A stretch of 64,000 nucleotides of DNA from Nocardia sienata NBRC 100364 (GTDB lineage: Bacteria > Actinomycetota > Actinomycetes > Mycobacteriales > Mycobacteriaceae): positions 1 to 64,000 of the forward strand of contig NZ_BDBX01000001.1 of NCBI RefSeq assembly GCF_001613205.1, in the 5' to 3' direction. The notes below the pieces were generated by a model. It had not been told where the DNA came from, made no database searches, and saw only the letters and a program-made list of their open reading frames with translations. A program made the position numbers and the translations under genes. Shown piece after piece: positions 24,614 to 33,295 of this stretch (position 1 is the first letter of the stretch; each line of letters begins with the position of its first letter).

Positions 24614-26311
24614 ATGAAGAAGTTCCCCGTGCTTCTCGGTGCGGCCGCCCTGGTGGCCGGTCTCATCGCCGGCTGTTCGATCGGCGATGAGGCCCGAGAT
24701 GCCGACCTCGTGTTGAAGAACGGCCGGATCTACACCGTCGACGACACCCGGCAATGGGCCCAGGCGATCGTGGTCAGCGGTGACCGGATCATCTACGTCG
24801 GTGACGACGCCGGCGCGCAGGTATACGAGGACGACGCGGCGCAGGTCGTCGATCTCCACGGCAAGATGGTGACCCCCGGGTTCATCGATGGACACAACCA
24901 TGCCTACCTCATGGCCGAAAGCCTGTTCTGGCTCGGCCTCGATCGCCACGAAACAGTCGAGGACAAACAGGCCGCGCTGCGCGATTATCGAGCCGCGAAT
25001 CCGGGCATGCCGCAGCTACGCGGAGTCGGCTGGGACGATATCGCGGCGGACGCCCGCGCGCGCAAAGTGCTGCCCAGACAGCTCATCGACGCGGCGGTGC
25101 CCGATATTCCCGTGGCGATCATCGAGAACAGCCACCACACCCTGCTCGTCAACTCGAAGGCGCTCGAACTCGCCGGAATCACCAAGGACACGCCCGATCC
25201 CGAGGGCGCGACGATCGTTCGTGACCCGGCCACCGGTGAACCTACCGGAGAGCTCGAGGAATTCGGTGCGGAAAACCTGGTCATCTCCGCATTGCCGCAA
25301 TCGGATTTCACCGTCGAGCAGTACCGGCAAACCATCCTCGAATGGCAGCGTGTGGCCGCGGAGGACGGAATCACCTCGACCTTCGTGCCCATTCACTACC
25401 CGACCGAGACATTGCTGCAAGCATTCCAGCAACTCGACGACGAGAACAAGCTGACAGTCCAGTTCGACCTCGCTCAATGGGCGGACGAGACAAAGGGTGT
25501 CTCCCAAGTGGCGCATTTCGTGGAAATGCGCGACAAATACCATGGGTCGAAATTCACGCTGGATACGATCAAGATCTTCGCCGATGGAGTGGGCGAGGCG
25601 AAGCTCGTGTGGAAGCAAGACGTACTCGAGGAGACCGTCGCCGCGCTGGACGCGGCGGGCTTCCGAATCTACGTACACGCGATCGGCAGTCCCGGGTTCT
25701 ACCCGGAGGACAATGCGCTCGATGCCTTCGAGTACGCCGCCCAGCGCAACGGCCGGCGTGACTCCCGGCACGCGATTACGCATCTCGACTGGACGCGCGG
25801 CGAGGACCTGGCCCGCTTCCGGGAGCTCGGCGTTATCGCGGTCCCGCAACCGGCCTGGTTCGGCAAGGGCTGGTACGACGATGCGCCCGCGCCGGAAGTG
25901 ACCAATGCGATGCGCTTCCAGAGCTATCTCGACGCCGGTATCACGGTGTCGTCCTCGAGTGATTTTCCGTCGACCGCCACATTCACTCGCGACATGTACC
26001 CCCTCACCGGACTCGAGGCAGGTATGACGCGACTCGATGTCGACACCGCGACCGAGGCCGATCTCGGCAGGGCGCAGAACCCGCAAGAGCGGGCAGCACT
26101 CGGAGACCTGATCGAAAGCTACACGATGGGCGGTGCCGAGCTCATCTTCGCCGAGGACGATCGGGGATCACTCGAGGTCGGGAAGAAGGCGGACTTCGTG
26201 GTGATCGACAAGAATCTGTTCGACCAGCCCAAGACTTCTGTCGGTGAGGCGAAAGTGCTCGCAACATACTTCGAGGGCCGAGAGGTCTTTCGAGATGGGT
26301 CGATGAACTGA
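24614..26311 (+). CDS. Lipoprotein amidohydrolase (YtcJ-like)
   Basis: 565 residues. The first 21 residues are a lipoprotein signal peptide ending LIAGC, so the enzyme should be anchored by Cys21 outside the membrane. The rest is an amidohydrolase-family-3 protein: LVLKNGRIYTVD, VTPGFIDGHNHAYL with metal ligands His94 and His96, HAIGSPGFYPEDNALDAFE, HLDWTRGEDLARF and SSSSDFPSTATF. YtcJ-type enzymes hydrolyse exocyclic or N-acyl bonds; the substrate is not known. Such enzymes are usually cytoplasmic, so an extracytoplasmic version suggests processing of the growth substrate before uptake. It lies between the two catabolic operons in the same direction. Confidence 0.88.
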   Translation: MKKFPVLLGAAALVAGLIAGCSIGDEARDADLVLKNGRIYTVDDTRQWAQAIVVSGDRIIYVGDDAGAQVYEDDAAQVVDLHGKMVTPGFIDGHNHAYLMAESLFWLGLDRHETVEDKQAALRDYRAANPGMPQLRGVGWDDIAADARARKVLPRQLIDAAVPDIPVAIIENSHHTLLVNSKALELAGITKDTPDPEGATIVRDPATGEPTGELEEFGAENLVISALPQSDFTVEQYRQTILEWQRVAAEDGITSTFVPIHYPTETLLQAFQQLDDENKLTVQFDLAQWADETKGVSQVAHFVEMRDKYHGSKFTLDTIKIFADGVGEAKLVWKQDVLEETVAALDAAGFRIYVHAIGSPGFYPEDNALDAFEYAAQRNGRRDSRHAITHLDWTRGEDLARFRELGVIAVPQPAWFGKGWYDDAPAPEVTNAMRFQSYLDAGITVSSSSDFPSTATFTRDMYPLTGLEAGMTRLDVDTATEADLGRAQNPQERAALGDLIESYTMGGAELIFAEDDRGSLEVGKKADFVVIDKNLFDQPKTSVGEAKVLATYFEGREVFRDGSMN

Positions 26312-26681
26312 CGCTCGGCAGAATGCACGACAGGTGCAGTGCCGCAACCGCCGGCCCGCAGGTGCAGATCGATGGCGCCAACGGCGTTGCCGGCGGTTGG
26401 GGCAGCCTGTGGGAGCAGTTTTCAGCCGCGCGGATAGCCGCCGTCGATCCCGACCGGCCCGTACCCGCTGCGGCCTCGTCGTGTCCTGGCGTGGGCCGGT
26501 AACTTCCGGCGACGGATCATGGACGCGGCGGGCGTGTCGTTGATAAAGGCCACGCTGACCAGGTCTTTCGCCCGGTTGTCCAAATCGCTGAGCGAAGTTG
26601 TCCACGATGCGCACATACGGGCATGTGCCCCATGACACATTGTTTCCGTGCAGTGATACACCGCACAGGCAGGAAACAATC
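26312..26681. promoter_or_regulatory. Intergenic region with palindrome before the diiron oxygenase operon
   Basis: 370 bases without a supported gene. GGGCA-TG-TGCCC at 26619-26630 is an inverted repeat 51 bases before the ATG at 26682. The promoter of the ADC-like/oxygenase operon must be here. The short ORFs on either strand lack family features. Confidence 0.45.
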
Positions 26682-27413
26682 ATGAACAGTGCTGCACCTG
26701 CTGGTACGACCAGCGCTCTGCACGCGCCGCAGCTCATCGCGAATTCCCGGATGCTGTACGTGGTGTGGGTGCCCGCGGACCCGAGCGCCGTGGACAAGAT
26801 GGTGCCCGCCGGTTTGACGGCGGCGGACAACCGGGCCTGCTACCTCAATCAGTATGTGGTCGAGGACCCGATGCAGACCTCGAATGGAGGCGCGTCGGTC
26901 GACTCGTTCGGTGCTTACTCCCTCAGCTACCTCGGCGTCGACCTGGCCGGCCTCGACACCGAGGCGGGGGTACCGGCGCGCTGGTGGACGCACTATTTCA
27001 ACAGCTCCGAGCCGATGAACCGCTACGCCGCCGAGCGTGGTGTGCCGACCGGCGCCGGCCGCACCGAGCTCGCAGTCACCGAAAACGTGGTCGTCGCCAC
27101 CACCTTCCTCGACGGCGAGCCGGCCATTCGCACCACGGCACGGTTCGACGACGGGCCGCCGGTCCGTTCGACAGGGCAGTTGCGTTACATCACCCGCGAC
27201 ATCGACGGCTTCGTCAGCGGGCGGTACCCGTTCGTCGCCGATATGGTGCCGGGCTTCGCGGTCGAATCGCTGGAATTCCTGGATCCCGCCCACGACATCT
27301 ATTCGCTGCGTCCCGCCGATCCCCTGGCGGTGACCTTCGGCTTCTATTCGCCCGACATCACCTTCTGCTACCCGGGCGGCGAGGGCCCGCTGGGCAGCAG
27401 GCACGGCAACTGA
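26682..27413 (+). CDS. Acetoacetate decarboxylase-like protein lacking the catalytic Lys
   Basis: 243 residues from the ATG at 26682. MLYVVWVPADPSAVDKMVPAGL, a long beta region, and SVDSFGAYSLSYLGVDLAG resemble the acetoacetate-decarboxylase superfamily. The protein has only one lysine (Lys39), near the N-terminus, so the Schiff-base lysine of true decarboxylases is missing. Related ADC-like enzymes without it catalyse other reactions such as aldol or hydration steps. It is the first gene of the oxygenase operon, 59 bases before the alpha subunit. The family call is moderate and the reaction unknown. Confidence 0.6.
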   Translation: MNSAAPAGTTSALHAPQLIANSRMLYVVWVPADPSAVDKMVPAGLTAADNRACYLNQYVVEDPMQTSNGGASVDSFGAYSLSYLGVDLAGLDTEAGVPARWWTHYFNSSEPMNRYAAERGVPTGAGRTELAVTENVVVATTFLDGEPAIRTTARFDDGPPVRSTGQLRYITRDIDGFVSGRYPFVADMVPGFAVESLEFLDPAHDIYSLRPADPLAVTFGFYSPDITFCYPGGEGPLGSRHGN

Positions 27414-27472
27414 TCCCGCCTGATCCCGACAGCCACACGTCCGACCCGAAGTAGCTCAAAGGAGAAACCACG

Positions 27473-28969
27473 ATGGCACTACTCGACCGCAGCGCCTGGT
27501 ACGACCTCGCGCGGACCACGGAGTGGACGCCGACCTACATCTCGGCCGACGAACTGTTCCCCCCGGAAATGAGCGGCGGCGAGGGAATTCCGGAGGAGGC
27601 CTGGGCGACCTACGACGAGCCGTACAAGGTGTCCTACCGCGAGTACGTCGATGTTCAGCGACAGAAAGACGCGGGCGCCTACTCGGTCAAGGCCGCGCTC
27701 GAGCGCAACGACTTGTACAACAAGGCCGACGCCGGATGGATCTCCATCCTCAAGGAGCACTACGCAGCCGTCGCGCTGGTGGAATACGGTGCCGCGCTGC
27801 AGGAATCGCGGTTCGTCCGATGGTCCAAAGCCCCCGGCATGCGCAACATGGCCACGTTCGGGATGTTGGACGAAATGCGCCACGGCCAGATCCAGCTGTA
27901 CTTCCCGCACGAGTACATCAACAAGGACAGGCAGTTCGACTGGTCGCACCAGACGATGTGGACCAACAACTGGGTTGCGCTGGGCGCCCGCCACTACTTC
28001 GACGACATCATGATGACGCGCGATGCTGTGGAGACGTCCATCTACGCGAACTTCGCGTTCGAGACCGGCTTCACCAACCTCCAGTTCATCGGGCTGTCCG
28101 GTGACGCCGCCAACGCGGGCGACTACACCTTCTCCAAGCTCATCCAAAGCATCCAGTCGGACGAAGCCAGGCACGCGCAGTTGGGCACGCCGCTGCTGCA
28201 GATGCTGATCGAGCACGGACAGGTCGCCAAGGCGCAGAACCACATCGACGTGTCGTTCTGGCGGTCCTACCGGCTGTTCACCATCCTGTCGGGAATCCCG
28301 ATGGACTACTACGTGCCGTTGGATGTCCGTGAGAGCTCCTTCAAGGAATTCATGCAGGAGTGGATCGTCACCCAGTTCATCAAGTCGATCGAAGACCTCG
28401 GTCTCCAGAAGCCCTGGTACTGGGACATCTTCATGCGGGACTTGGACGAGCACCACCACGGTCAACATCTCGGCACCTATTCGTGGCGACCGACGCTGTG
28501 GTGGCATCCGGCCGCGGGGGTGAGCCCGGAGGAGCGCGATTGGCTCGAGGAGAAATACCCCGGCTGGAACGACACTTTCGGCAAGGTCTGGGACGTCATG
28601 ATCGACAACTTCACCCGCGGCCGTGCCGACAAGACGATTCCGGGCACTCTGCCGATCACCTGCAACGTCTCCCAGCTTCCGATCGTCGGCACGCCGGGGA
28701 AGAGCCTGCGGGACAACACCCTCGTACACGAAGGGCGCAAATATCACTTCGCCTCCGAGGTGGACAAATGGATCTTCGAGCAGGACCCGAACCGGTACAA
28801 GCACCACAAGAGCCTGATCGACCGATTCCTCGGCGGCGAGATCCAGCCCGCGAACCTCGAGGGCGTTCTCGAGTACATGGGCCTCGGCGTGGTCAGCGAG
28901 GGCGGCGACGACGCGCACAACTACGCGTGGCTCGATCACTACCGCAAGACAGCGGTCCCGGCCAACTGA
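27473..28969 (+). CDS. tmoA: Toluene-4-monooxygenase-type diiron hydroxylase, alpha subunit
   Basis: 498 residues. The six diiron ligands fall at exactly the positions known for TmoA of toluene 4-monooxygenase: Glu104, Glu134, His137 (LDEMRHGQ), Glu197, Glu231 and His234 (SDEARHAQ). Active-site positions Phe176, Phe196, Thr201 and Phe205 are also kept, while 100 is Val and 103 is Val instead of Gly. The C-terminal part contains a YHS-like HEGRKYHFASEVDKWIF. It forms the hydroxylase with the beta and gamma subunits encoded just downstream. RBS AAAGGAG precedes the ATG. Substrate may be an aromatic ring or alkene; Val103 near the di-iron centre suggests altered regioselectivity. Family is firm, the tmo name is by homology. 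Confidence 0.95.
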   Translation: MALLDRSAWYDLARTTEWTPTYISADELFPPEMSGGEGIPEEAWATYDEPYKVSYREYVDVQRQKDAGAYSVKAALERNDLYNKADAGWISILKEHYAAVALVEYGAALQESRFVRWSKAPGMRNMATFGMLDEMRHGQIQLYFPHEYINKDRQFDWSHQTMWTNNWVALGARHYFDDIMMTRDAVETSIYANFAFETGFTNLQFIGLSGDAANAGDYTFSKLIQSIQSDEARHAQLGTPLLQMLIEHGQVAKAQNHIDVSFWRSYRLFTILSGIPMDYYVPLDVRESSFKEFMQEWIVTQFIKSIEDLGLQKPWYWDIFMRDLDEHHHGQHLGTYSWRPTLWWHPAAGVSPEERDWLEEKYPGWNDTFGKVWDVMIDNFTRGRADKTIPGTLPITCNVSQLPIVGTPGKSLRDNTLVHEGRKYHFASEVDKWIFEQDPNRYKHHKSLIDRFLGGEIQPANLEGVLEYMGLGVVSEGGDDAHNYAWLDHYRKTAVPAN

Positions 28970-28995
28970 ACGTCGATCGATAAGGAGACACCGCC

Positions 28996-29256
28996 ATGGC
29001 CCTGTTCCCCATTTCCGCGAAGTTCGACGGCGACTTCGTACTCAAGCTCGTGCCCGTCGACACCGACGACACGATCGACGAGGTCGCCGCCGCAGCGGCT
29101 GCGCACTCTGTCGGCATCCATGTTGCCGATCAGCCGGGCAAGGTCATCCGGGCCCGCGCGGAGGGCGCGGCCGAGCCGTTCCCGCGCGACATGAAGCTGT
29201 CCGACACAGCACTCGAGCCGACCGACACCGTCGAGTTCTACTTCAGCGAGGCCTAG
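28996..29256 (+). CDS. tmoB: Toluene monooxygenase hydroxylase gamma subunit (TmoB-like)
   Basis: 86 residues, the usual size of TmoB (84). FPISAKFDGDFVLKLVPVD opens it and the middle has VRARAEG-like text (VIRARAEGAAEPFP), typical of this small ubiquitin-like subunit that packs on the hydroxylase. Its TAG is followed immediately by the ATG of the effector gene. Preceded by AAGGAG. Confidence 0.92.
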   Translation: MALFPISAKFDGDFVLKLVPVDTDDTIDEVAAAAAAHSVGIHVADQPGKVIRARAEGAAEPFPRDMKLSDTALEPTDTVEFYFSEA

Positions 29257-29592
29257 ATGACTGCCGAATACACCACCAATATCGCAGATCCCGTCGGTCC
29301 CGTCGTGCAGGCCGGTGAGATCGCCGACGCCGTCGCGGAAGCCGTCCGCATCGACAACGAGGGAAAGCGCGTCGACATCCGTAACCGCGGTTCCTACGTG
29401 CGCGTCGAGGTCGACGGCGGCGAATGCATTCTGCACCGCACCACCATCGAAGAACAGCTCGGGCGTCCGTTCCAGATGCGTGAGCTCGAGGTCAGCATGC
29501 CCTCGTTCGTCGGCCGGATCGAGACCGGAACCGAGCGGGTCCGCTTCTACCTCGCCAGCCACGCCACCGCCCGCAAGGAGGAAACCGCATGA
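29257..29592 (+). CDS. tmoD: Monooxygenase effector/coupling protein (MmoB/DmpM family)
   Basis: 111 residues. VGPVVQAGEIADAVAEAVR and RNRGSYVRVEVDGGECILHR match the cofactorless effector proteins TmoD, DmpM and MmoB, which bind the hydroxylase and couple electron use to oxygenation. It starts directly after the gamma subunit stop, and its own stop overlaps the beta subunit start (ATGA). Confidence 0.92.
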   Translation: MTAEYTTNIADPVGPVVQAGEIADAVAEAVRIDNEGKRVDIRNRGSYVRVEVDGGECILHRTTIEEQLGRPFQMRELEVSMPSFVGRIETGTERVRFYLASHATARKEETA

Positions 29593-30575
29593 CCGCGTCA
29601 CTGCGCCCGCTGAAGACCTGGAGCCACCTCGCCGCGCGCAGGCGCCGCCCCAGCGAGTACGAAATCGTCTCGACGAAGCTGCACTGGCATCTGCGCGACA
29701 AGGAGCAGCCCTGGGACGTCGCACACGAGGGCCACATGGCCGACTGGTACCGCCGATACCGCAACGGCAGCCCGGTCCGCCATGCGGACTGGGACGCGTT
29801 CCGCGACCCGGACGAGCTCGTCTACCGCTCCTACAACATCCTGCAGGACGGCCAAGAGAATTACGTCGAGGGCCTGCTCGATCAGCACAACGCGGAGGAG
29901 CACGACAAGAGTCTCGACTCGGAATGGGTCGCAAGCCTCGCGAAGTTGTATGCGCCCGGCCGGTATCTGTTGCACACCGTGCAGATGAGCAGTGCCTACC
30001 TGGTACATATGGCGCCGGCCAGCACCATCAGCAACTGTGCGGCCTTCCAGGCGGCGGACCAATTGCGGTGGCTGTCGCACACTTCGTACCGCACTGCCGA
30101 ACTGGCCCTGTCGCATCCGTCGTTCGGCCTGGGGACCTCGGAGCGTGCGCACTGGGAGGAATCCCCCGCCTGGCAACGCTTCCGGGAACTCGCCGAATGT
30201 GTGCTGGCCACCCGAGACTGGGCGGAATCATTCGTCGCGCTGAACCTGGTTACCAAGCCGGCGATCGACGAGGCGTTCTATCGACAGCAGGCGATCAGCG
30301 CTCGTCGGCACGGCGATACCCTTTTCGCGCTGTTGGCCGAGGCCGCCTTGCGCGACAGCGAGCGCTCGCGCCGCTGGTCGATCGAACTCGTCCGCCACCT
30401 CGCCGAGAATCCGGAGAACGTTCCGGTCGTTCGGAAGTGGCTGGATCGGTGGACTCCGCTGGCCGATGCCGCGATCGACGCCTTCTGCGCGGAGCTGCCC
30501 GACAATCCGGATGCGACATCATCGGCGATCGCCGCGTGTCGCGCCTTCCGCCATCAGTTGCCGCTCGGGGGCTGA
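29589..30575 (+). CDS. tmoE: Toluene monooxygenase hydroxylase beta subunit
   Basis: 328 residues with the ferritin-like fold of the structural beta subunit: LKTWSHLAARRRRPSEYEIVS, then LHWHLRDKEQPW and the NYVEGLLDQHNAEEHDKSLD helix. As in TmoE, the iron ligands are absent and the protein is structural, holding the (alpha-beta-gamma)2 hydroxylase together. Start overlaps the effector gene's stop. Confidence 0.93.
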   Translation: MTASLRPLKTWSHLAARRRRPSEYEIVSTKLHWHLRDKEQPWDVAHEGHMADWYRRYRNGSPVRHADWDAFRDPDELVYRSYNILQDGQENYVEGLLDQHNAEEHDKSLDSEWVASLAKLYAPGRYLLHTVQMSSAYLVHMAPASTISNCAAFQAADQLRWLSHTSYRTAELALSHPSFGLGTSERAHWEESPAWQRFRELAECVLATRDWAESFVALNLVTKPAIDEAFYRQQAISARRHGDTLFALLAEAALRDSERSRRWSIELVRHLAENPENVPVVRKWLDRWTPLADAAIDAFCAELPDNPDATSSAIAACRAFRHQLPLGG

Positions 30576-30576
30576 G

Positions 30577-31648
30577 ATGAGTCGATCGGAGCATGACGGT
30601 CGCCATCCGGGCACCGCTCCGGCAGCGTCGTCGCAGACAGGCGATGTCGTCACAGTGACGACCACCGACGGTCTGTCCTTCCAGTACGCGGAGGGCGACA
30701 CGCTGCTGCGTGCCGCCCTCCGGGCCGGGATACCCGCCACCTACGAGTGCAACAGCGGCGGATGCGGAACGTGCAAGTTCGTGAAGGAGAGCGGCGAGGT
30801 CGACCCGCTCGAACCGGATCCACCCGGCCTCACCGAGCGCGACAGGCGCAAAGGCAGGCTCCTGGCTTGCAGGTCCGCGCCGCGGACCGATTGCACGGTG
30901 AAGCTGGTGGCGGGCGCCTCCTGGCCCACAGGCCACGTGCGACCGCGGCGGCGGTCGGTCGAGGTGATCGGCACCCGCACGCTGACACACGACCTGCGCG
31001 AAATCACGCTGCGTGCCGACGAGCCGGCGGAGTTCCTGCCCGGTCAGTTCGCGATGCTTTCCGTCGACGCCGCCGGCGAACGCGCGTACTCCATGTCGAA
31101 TCTGTCGAATCCGCTGGGGGAGTGGCAGTTCCAGGTCAAGCGGGTGCCGGGTGGATTCCTCTCGCCACAGCTGGTGGACGAGTTGCGCGTCGGAGATCGC
31201 ATCTGTCTCGACGGCCCCTACGGCCACGCGCACCTGCGACCGACCAGCCGTGACGTCGTCTGTATCGCGGGCGGCTCCGGGCTGGCGCCGATGGTCTCAG
31301 TTGCCCGCGGACTGGCCTCGCGCGGCGACGCGGGGGCCCGGCGTCTGCATTTCTTCTACGGCGGTCGGAGCGAAAAAGACCTATGCGCGAGGGAGTTCGT
31401 GGACGAGGTCGCGTCGCGTCTGGGGCATGCTGTCCTGCACGAAGCGATCTCAGAGGCACCGACCAACGGGTGGACGGGTAACCGTGGATATGTCCACGAA
31501 CTCGTCGCGAGCTATGGGGTACCGGACCTGGACAACCACGACATCTACGTCGGCGGGCCCGCCGGTAATGACCGACGCCGTCGTCCGGTACCTCGTCCTG
31601 GAGCGTCGCGTGCCCACCGAAAGCATCCATTTCGACCGATTCTTCTGA
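30577..31648 (+). CDS. tmoF: Oxygenase NADH reductase (TmoF-like), frameshifted near its C-terminus
   Basis: A plant-type [2Fe-2S] domain with ECNSGGCGTCK and a later LLACRS is followed by an FAD/NAD(P)H reductase domain (RAYSMSNLS for FAD, GGSGLAPMVSVARGL for NAD). It passes electrons from NADH to the Rieske protein. Reading in frame, the protein continues past 31560 into nonsense to 31689. In the next frame the true end appears: MTDAVVRYLVLERR and FDRFF with TGA at 31646-31648. The switch is at GGGCCC, 31555-31560; one C too many explains it. So about the last 30 residues are displaced, by a real mutation or an assembly error. ATG at 30577 follows the beta stop by 1 base. Confidence 0.88.
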
Positions 31649-31657
31649 GGACCAATA

Positions 31658-31993
31658 ATGGCATTCGAGCACGTGACCACGTTCGATGAGCTGTGGGAGG
31701 GCGAGATGGAGTCCTTCACGGTCGGCGATCAGGAAATTCTTCTTGTCCACCTCGGGGGCGGCGAAGTGGTCGCCACCCAGGCGATCTGCCCCCATCAGCA
31801 GGTCGAGCTCGTCGAGGGCGAGCTCGCGGGCGGCACCCTGACCTGCAAGGCCCATCTGTGGCAATTCGATCTCCCGACCTGCAAAGGAGTGAATCCCGGG
31901 CATGCGCAACTGGCGAGATTCCCGGTGAAGATCGACGGTGACGATATCTACGTCGACCCGACCGGCGACACGCCCAAGGTTGCTCATTCCTGA
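31658..31993 (+). CDS. tmoC: Rieske ferredoxin of the monooxygenase (TmoC-like)
   Basis: 111 residues. The Rieske cluster ligands are Cys44 and His46 (CPH) and Cys63 and His66 (CKAH), within one residue of those in T4moC. It carries electrons from the reductase to the hydroxylase. In the classic toluene operon the Rieske gene is third; here it is last of the six, after the reductase. It follows the true reductase stop (31648) by 9 bases. Confidence 0.93.
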   Translation: MAFEHVTTFDELWEGEMESFTVGDQEILLVHLGGGEVVATQAICPHQQVELVEGELAGGTLTCKAHLWQFDLPTCKGVNPGHAQLARFPVKIDGDDIYVDPTGDTPKVAHS

Positions 31994-32024
31994 CAACTTT
32001 CACTCCCACCACCGAGGAGATGCC

Positions 32025-32264
32025 ATGCCCTTCGTTCGCATCGATTGGTTTCCGGGCCGGACCCTTGAACAGAAGCGGGAGATGGTCGCGACTCTGACAC
32101 CAGAAATCGCCAGGATCGCCGACTGCAAGCCCGAAACCATCCAGTTCCTCTTCACCGAAGTGACCCGGGACGACTGGGGACGCAACGGTCGATTGTTCTG
32201 CGACTACTACGAGTACGAGAACGACTCCCAATCGGGTACTTCGCCGGACAGTGCGAAGAAATAA
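32025..32264 (+). CDS. 4-Oxalocrotonate tautomerase-like protein
   Basis: 79 residues from the ATG at 32025, beginning Met-Pro: Pro1 of the mature protein is the catalytic base in this family. FVRIDWFPGRTLEQKREMVA fits the tautomerase beta-alpha unit. It would convert enol to keto forms of ring-cleavage products. It sits between the Rieske gene and pxpA, in the same direction; GAGGAG precedes it. Confidence 0.85.
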   Translation: MPFVRIDWFPGRTLEQKREMVATLTPEIARIADCKPETIQFLFTEVTRDDWGRNGRLFCDYYEYENDSQSGTSPDSAKK

Positions 32265-32285
32265 CACGTCGAAAGCGAGACAACC

Positions 32286-33002
32286 ATGGTCACATTGAAT
32301 TCTGATATGGGTGAGTCCTTCGGAATTCACACATTCGGCAACGACGACAAACTTGTCGATCTCGTGGACACAGTCAATGTCGCCTGTGGGTTCCACGCGG
32401 GGGATCCGACGGGTATTCACGAGACGGTAGCCAAGGCGCTCTCGGCCGGCGTCAGTGTCGGAGCCCACCCCGGTCTGCCCGACCTCGTCGGGTTCGGCCG
32501 GCGCGAGATGAAGTTGTTCCCGGACGAGGCGACCGACATCGTCCGATACCAGGTCGGTGCACTTGTCGCGTTCCTCAAGGCCGAGGGCGGCGTGCTCGAT
32601 CACATCAAGGCGCACGGGGCGCTGTACGGCATGTCGTCACGGGATCCGGAACTGGCCGAGGCGGTGGCGCGCGTGGCCGCCGAATACGAGGTCCCGATCT
32701 TCGGTATCGCGGGCACCGAACACGAAACGGCCGCAGGCAAAATCGGCGTTCCGTTCGTCGCCGAATTCTACGTCGACCTCGGTTACCGCGCCGACGGCAC
32801 GTTGATCGTCGCACGCAGGCCACGCGCGACACCGGTCGACGAAGCGACCAAACGTGCGCACAGGGCCCTCGGCGAAGGAATTGCGACGGCGGTCACCGGC
32901 GAAGAATTTCCGATCCGCGTCGATTCGATCTGCGTGCATTCCGATACACCGAACGCCATCGAGATCGCCCAAGCGGTCCGTAATGTCCTCTCCACTTTGT
33001 GA
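32286..33002 (+). CDS. pxpA: LamB/YcsF family, 5-oxoprolinase subunit A-like
   Basis: 238 residues with the family markers LNSDMGESFG at the start, NVACGFHAGDP, VGAHPGLPDL, HIKAHGALYG and EFYVDLGYRADGTLI. PxpA together with PxpB and PxpC hydrolyses 5-oxoproline with ATP. Here it stands upstream of biotin carrier, biotin carboxylase and AHS1/AHS2 genes, so it probably acts as the hydrolytic partner in an ATP-dependent amide or lactam opening. The true substrate may differ from 5-oxoproline. The reading frame is complete; AGCGAGACAACC precedes the ATG. Confidence 0.9.
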   Translation: MVTLNSDMGESFGIHTFGNDDKLVDLVDTVNVACGFHAGDPTGIHETVAKALSAGVSVGAHPGLPDLVGFGRREMKLFPDEATDIVRYQVGALVAFLKAEGGVLDHIKAHGALYGMSSRDPELAEAVARVAAEYEVPIFGIAGTEHETAAGKIGVPFVAEFYVDLGYRADGTLIVARRPRATPVDEATKRAHRALGEGIATAVTGEEFPIRVDSICVHSDTPNAIEIAQAVRNVLSTL

Positions 33003-33045
33003 CGCGCCCGCGCGCGGCCACGTACCCGATTCGAAAGGCACTCCA

Positions 33046-33291
33046 GTGAGCGAGCACCACGTCATCTCACCGTTGCCCGGCATCTTCTATCGTTCGCCTG
33101 CACCGGGGCAGCCGAGCTTCGTCGAGACCGGCACGACTGTCGACGCAGACCAGACCGTCGGCCTCGTCGAGATCATGAAGCAGTTCACCGAGATCAAGGC
33201 CGGTGCCCCGGGTGTCCTCACCTCGTTCGCGGTCGAGGACAACGGCACCCTCTCCCCCGGCGACGTCATCGCCGTCATCGAAACGAAGTGA
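33046..33291 (+). CDS. Biotin carboxyl carrier protein
   Basis: 81 residues from a GTG at 33046. It is a lone biotinyl domain: SPLPGIFYRSPAPGQP at the start and Lys45 in VEIMKQF as the biotin site (the family EMK motif reads IMK here). Short carriers of this kind pair with a separate biotin carboxylase, which follows 4 bases after its stop. AAAGG lies upstream. Confidence 0.88.
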   Translation: MSEHHVISPLPGIFYRSPAPGQPSFVETGTTVDADQTVGLVEIMKQFTEIKAGAPGVLTSFAVEDNGTLSPGDVIAVIETK

Positions 33292-33295
33292 AACC

